NCBI RefSeq assembly: GCF_934191625.1
Contig: NZ_CAKPUG010000005.1
Span: 62,001-126,000 of the forward strand
Length of the DNA stretch: 64,000 bases
Reading direction: 5' to 3'
DNA from: an uncultured Lactococcus sp.
GTDB lineage: Bacteria > Bacillota > Bacilli > Lactobacillales > Streptococcaceae
Shown in pieces: positions 61,861-64,000 of this stretch (the first letter of the stretch is position 1; each line of letters opens with the position of its first letter). A model generated the notes under the pieces. That model made no database searches and was not told the origin of the DNA. It saw nothing but the letters and a program-made list of their open reading frames with translations. Made by a program: the position numbers and the translations under genes.

Positions 61861-62460
61861 ATGAAAAATAAAAAGAGAGGCTTTTGGCAGGAAGCCATCC
61901 GTGTCACGAAAGAAAATGATCCTGCTGCACGAACTGGGCTAGAAGTTCTCTTGACTTATCCGGGAGTGAAAGCTTTAGCAGCACATCGTTTTAGTCACTG
62001 GCTTTGGACACATAACTTTAAACTTTGGGCGCGTATGAATTCACAGTTTTGGCGATTTTGGACACAAATCGAAATTCATCCAGGAGCAACAATTGCTCAC
62101 GGAGTTTTTATTGATCACGGCTCTGGCCTAGTGATTGGTGAAACAGCGATAGTGGAAACAGATGTTAAGCTTTATCATGGAGTAACCCTTGGAGGAACAG
62201 GGAAAGATAAAGGAAAACGCCATCCTACGGTACGCAAGGGGGCTTTAATATCAGCTCACTCCCAATTACTCGGCCCTATTGAAATTGGTGAAAATGCCAA
62301 GGTAGGAGCTGGTGCTGTTGTCGTAAGTGATGTCCCACCCGAAGTTACCGTGGTAGGAATTCCAGCAAAAGTTGTTCGAGTTAAGGGACAGAAAGACTCA
62401 GAGAAAATTTCGTCCATAGAAGAAAAAAGGGAGGCTAGCTATCATGCTTCACATCTATAA
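61861..62460 (+). CDS. cysE: serine O-acetyltransferase
   Basis: Acetylates serine, the first step of cysteine synthesis. The 199 residues have the N-terminal helical region (VLLTYPGVKALAAHRFSHWLW) and a hexapeptide left-handed beta-helix with catalytic histidines in IDHGSGLVIGE and YHGVTLGGTGK. An in-frame ATG at 61855 would be too near the -10 to be transcribed whole, so 61861 is chosen. The stop lies 17 nt inside cysS, the enzyme that uses the cysteine made. Confidence 0.93.
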   Translation: MKNKKRGFWQEAIRVTKENDPAARTGLEVLLTYPGVKALAAHRFSHWLWTHNFKLWARMNSQFWRFWTQIEIHPGATIAHGVFIDHGSGLVIGETAIVETDVKLYHGVTLGGTGKDKGKRHPTVRKGALISAHSQLLGPIEIGENAKVGAGAVVVSDVPPEVTVVGIPAKVVRVKGQKDSEKISSIEEKREASYHASHL

Positions 62461-63796
62461 CACAATGACAAGAAAAATCGAGGAGTTCCATCCCCTCGAA
62501 GAAAATAAAATCAAAATGTATGTTTGTGGACCAACAGTCTATAACTACATTCACATAGGGAATGCACGCTCTGTTGTTGCTTTCGATTTAATTCGTAAAT
62601 ATATGGAATATCGTGGCTTTGAAGTGACTTACGTCTCTAATTTTACAGATGTTGATGATAAAATTATTAAAGGGGCGGCTCAGGAAGGTCTTACACCTCT
62701 TGAATTATCTGACAAATATATTGCAGCTTTTTATCAAGATACAGATGCTCTCAATGTTAAACGCGCCACTGTTAATCCAAGAGCAACTAATTATATTGAC
62801 AAGATGATTACTTTTATTCAAGACTTAATGGATAAAGGGTTCGCTTACGAATCAGAAGGCGATGTTTATTTCCGTGTTGGCAAGTCAGAAGACTATGCTA
62901 AGCTTGCGAATAAAAATTTAGAAGAACTGCTCCAAGGCGCTTCTGGTCGAACAGATGAAGAAACTTCACGGAAAGAAAGCTCAGCGGACTTTGCATTATG
63001 GAAAGCTGCGAAAAAAGATGAAATTTCTTGGTCAAGTCCTTGGGGTGAAGGACGTCCGGGCTGGCATATCGAATGTTCAGTGATGAGTGGTGACCTCTTA
63101 GGGGATACTTTAGATATCCATGCTGGAGGAGCTGACTTAGAATTTCCTCATCATACAAATGAAATTGCGCAATCAGAAGCTAAAACAGGAAAAAAATTTG
63201 TGAACTACTGGATGCATAATGGATTTGTGAATGTTAGTGGCGAAAAAATGTCCAAATCACTAGGGAATTTTAAAACAGTACATGAAATGCTCGAAGTAGT
63301 AAATCCCACAGTTCTACGCTTTTTCTTGGCTACGACGCACTATCGTCGTCCAGTTAATTTTACGGATGAAGCTGTGCAAGATGCAGAAAATAACGTCAAA
63401 AAAATTGAAAATGCCTACCGTAATCTTGAAATAAATGGTCATGCTGATTTAGGAGTTCTTGCTAATTTTAAAACAGAATTTGAAGCTGCTATGGACGAAG
63501 ATTTCAACATTGCAAATGGTTTGACTGTTTTTTATGATTTCATTACCTGGGTAAATAAGGGAAATGGTGGATTAGAAGTTAAAGCATTCTTTGATGATAT
63601 TCTCTTCATTCTTGGATTGCGTTTTGAAAATCAGGATACAAGTGTAGATGCGGAAATTGAAGCTTTAATAGAAGCAAGACAAGCGGCAAGAGCAGCTCGA
63701 GATTTTGCTCAAGCTGATAATATTCGTGCTGAATTGAAGGCACAAGGTATTGTTCTGGAAGACACAGCTCAAGGTGTGAGGTGGCATCGTGAATAA
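62444..63796 (+). CDS. cysS: cysteinyl-tRNA synthetase
   Basis: Charges tRNA-Cys. The 450 residues have the class I motif [15 protein letters not shown], zinc ligands ([26 protein letters not shown]), KMSKS in [12 protein letters not shown] and a C-terminal anticodon-binding region. The ATG, after GGGAGG, lies inside cysE. The end overlaps mrnC by 8 nt. The cysE-cysS-mrnC order is conserved in Firmicutes. Confidence 0.97.
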   Translation: MLHIYNTMTRKIEEFHPLEENKIKMYVCGPTVYNYIHIGNARSVVAFDLIRKYMEYRGFEVTYVSNFTDVDDKIIKGAAQEGLTPLELSDKYIAAFYQDTDALNVKRATVNPRATNYIDKMITFIQDLMDKGFAYESEGDVYFRVGKSEDYAKLANKNLEELLQGASGRTDEETSRKESSADFALWKAAKKDEISWSSPWGEGRPGWHIECSVMSGDLLGDTLDIHAGGADLEFPHHTNEIAQSEAKTGKKFVNYWMHNGFVNVSGEKMSKSLGNFKTVHEMLEVVNPTVLRFFLATTHYRRPVNFTDEAVQDAENNVKKIENAYRNLEINGHADLGVLANFKTEFEAAMDEDFNIANGLTVFYDFITWVNKGNGGLEVKAFFDDILFILGLRFENQDTSVDAEIEALIEARQAARAARDFAQADNIRAELKAQGIVLEDTAQGVRWHRE

Positions 63797-64000
63797 AAAA
63801 GATGCAGAATTATTAAATGGTGTAGCTCTAGCTTATATCGGAGATGCAGTTTATGAAGTTTTTGTTAGAGATCATCTCCTAGATAAAGGGTTAACTAAAC
63901 CTGGTGAACTTCAGCGTCAAGCGACTCAATATGTTTCTGCTAAAGCGCAGGCTGCCTTGATTCGTAAAATGGAAGAAGTTAATTTTTTAACAGAAGAAGA
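63789..64000 (+). CDS. mrnC: mini-ribonuclease III (3' end outside window)
   Basis: Processes 23S rRNA ends; an RNase III catalytic domain without the dsRNA-binding domain. About 70 residues are visible from the GTG start: [21 protein letters not shown] contains the RNase III signature with the metal-binding Asp, followed by [26 protein letters not shown] precedes the GTG. It overlaps the end of cysS and continues beyond the window. Confidence 0.92.
   Translation, partial: MNKKDAELLNGVALAYIGDAVYEVFVRDHLLDKGLTKPGELQRQATQYVSAKAQAALIRKMEEVNFLTEE

Overview
The window reads as chromosomal DNA of a low-GC lactic acid bacterium. Protein sequences (PepC, BglP, RpoZ, DivIVA, EF-Tu), a SAM-III (SMK) riboswitch before metK, T-boxes before thrS and ileS, a CesR-type operator and glmU-nudix-macP-pfs synteny all point to the genus Lactococcus. 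The sequences do not look like L. lactis itself, so a member of the L. garvieae/petauri/formosensis group is my inference; no species marker was tested. There are no rRNA or tRNA genes, CRISPR arrays, transposases or prophage genes. Most of the window is core genome with a few accessory stretches.

Layout. 1-3.6 kb: the 3' part of a large LPXTG-anchored repeat surface protein. 3.7-8.7 kb: hemH, T-box-thrS, fructose-bisphosphate aldolase, an orphan DUF697-like protein. 8.7-14.7 kb: a beta-glucoside operon (BglG/LicT antiterminator, PTS EIIBCA, two GH1 phospho-beta-glucosidases) with a cre site and two RAT-like elements. 14.6-19.1 kb: alpha/beta hydrolase, secreted glucosaminidase/CHAP hydrolase, and a LiaX-like/PspC/PspC envelope-stress operon behind a CesR-like box. 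19.1-26.8 kb: birA, SMK-metK, rny, gmk-rpoZ, priA. 26.8-28.8 kb: a deoxynucleoside salvage operon (kinase, LOG-family protein, deoxyribosyltransferase) behind two NrdR-like boxes. 29-34 kb: fmt-rsmB-stp-pknB. 34-41.6 kb: rpsO, proC, glmU-nudix-macP-mtnN, pepC, rlmB, degV. 41.6-50.9 kb: the division cluster ftsA-ftsZ-ylmE-sepF-ylmG-ylmH-divIVA, T-box-ileS and a 38-residue membrane peptide. 51-56 kb: tuf, DUF1831, a cysteine desulfurase with an apparent AUU start, an interval with a probable small RNA and an orphan membrane protein, and prs. 56.4-59.2 kb: a BtuFCD/FecBCD-type ABC importer. 59.5-64 kb: pnp, cysE, cysS and the start of mrnC.

Common themes. Sequence-readable control is dense: two T-boxes, one SAM riboswitch, RAT antitermination plus carbon catabolite control, NrdR-like and CesR-like operators. 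PknB and its phosphatase lie in the same window as likely clients (MacP, division proteins). RNase Y, PNPase, mini-RNase III and RlmB form an RNA-processing set.

The most unusual signals are a second RAT-like element whose competing hairpin masks a Shine-Dalgarno instead of forming a terminator, the apparent AUU start codon of the cysteine desulfurase, several genes whose extended -10 promoters imply leaderless mRNAs, a roughly 65-nt orphan small RNA, and the NrdR-like control of the salvage operon.
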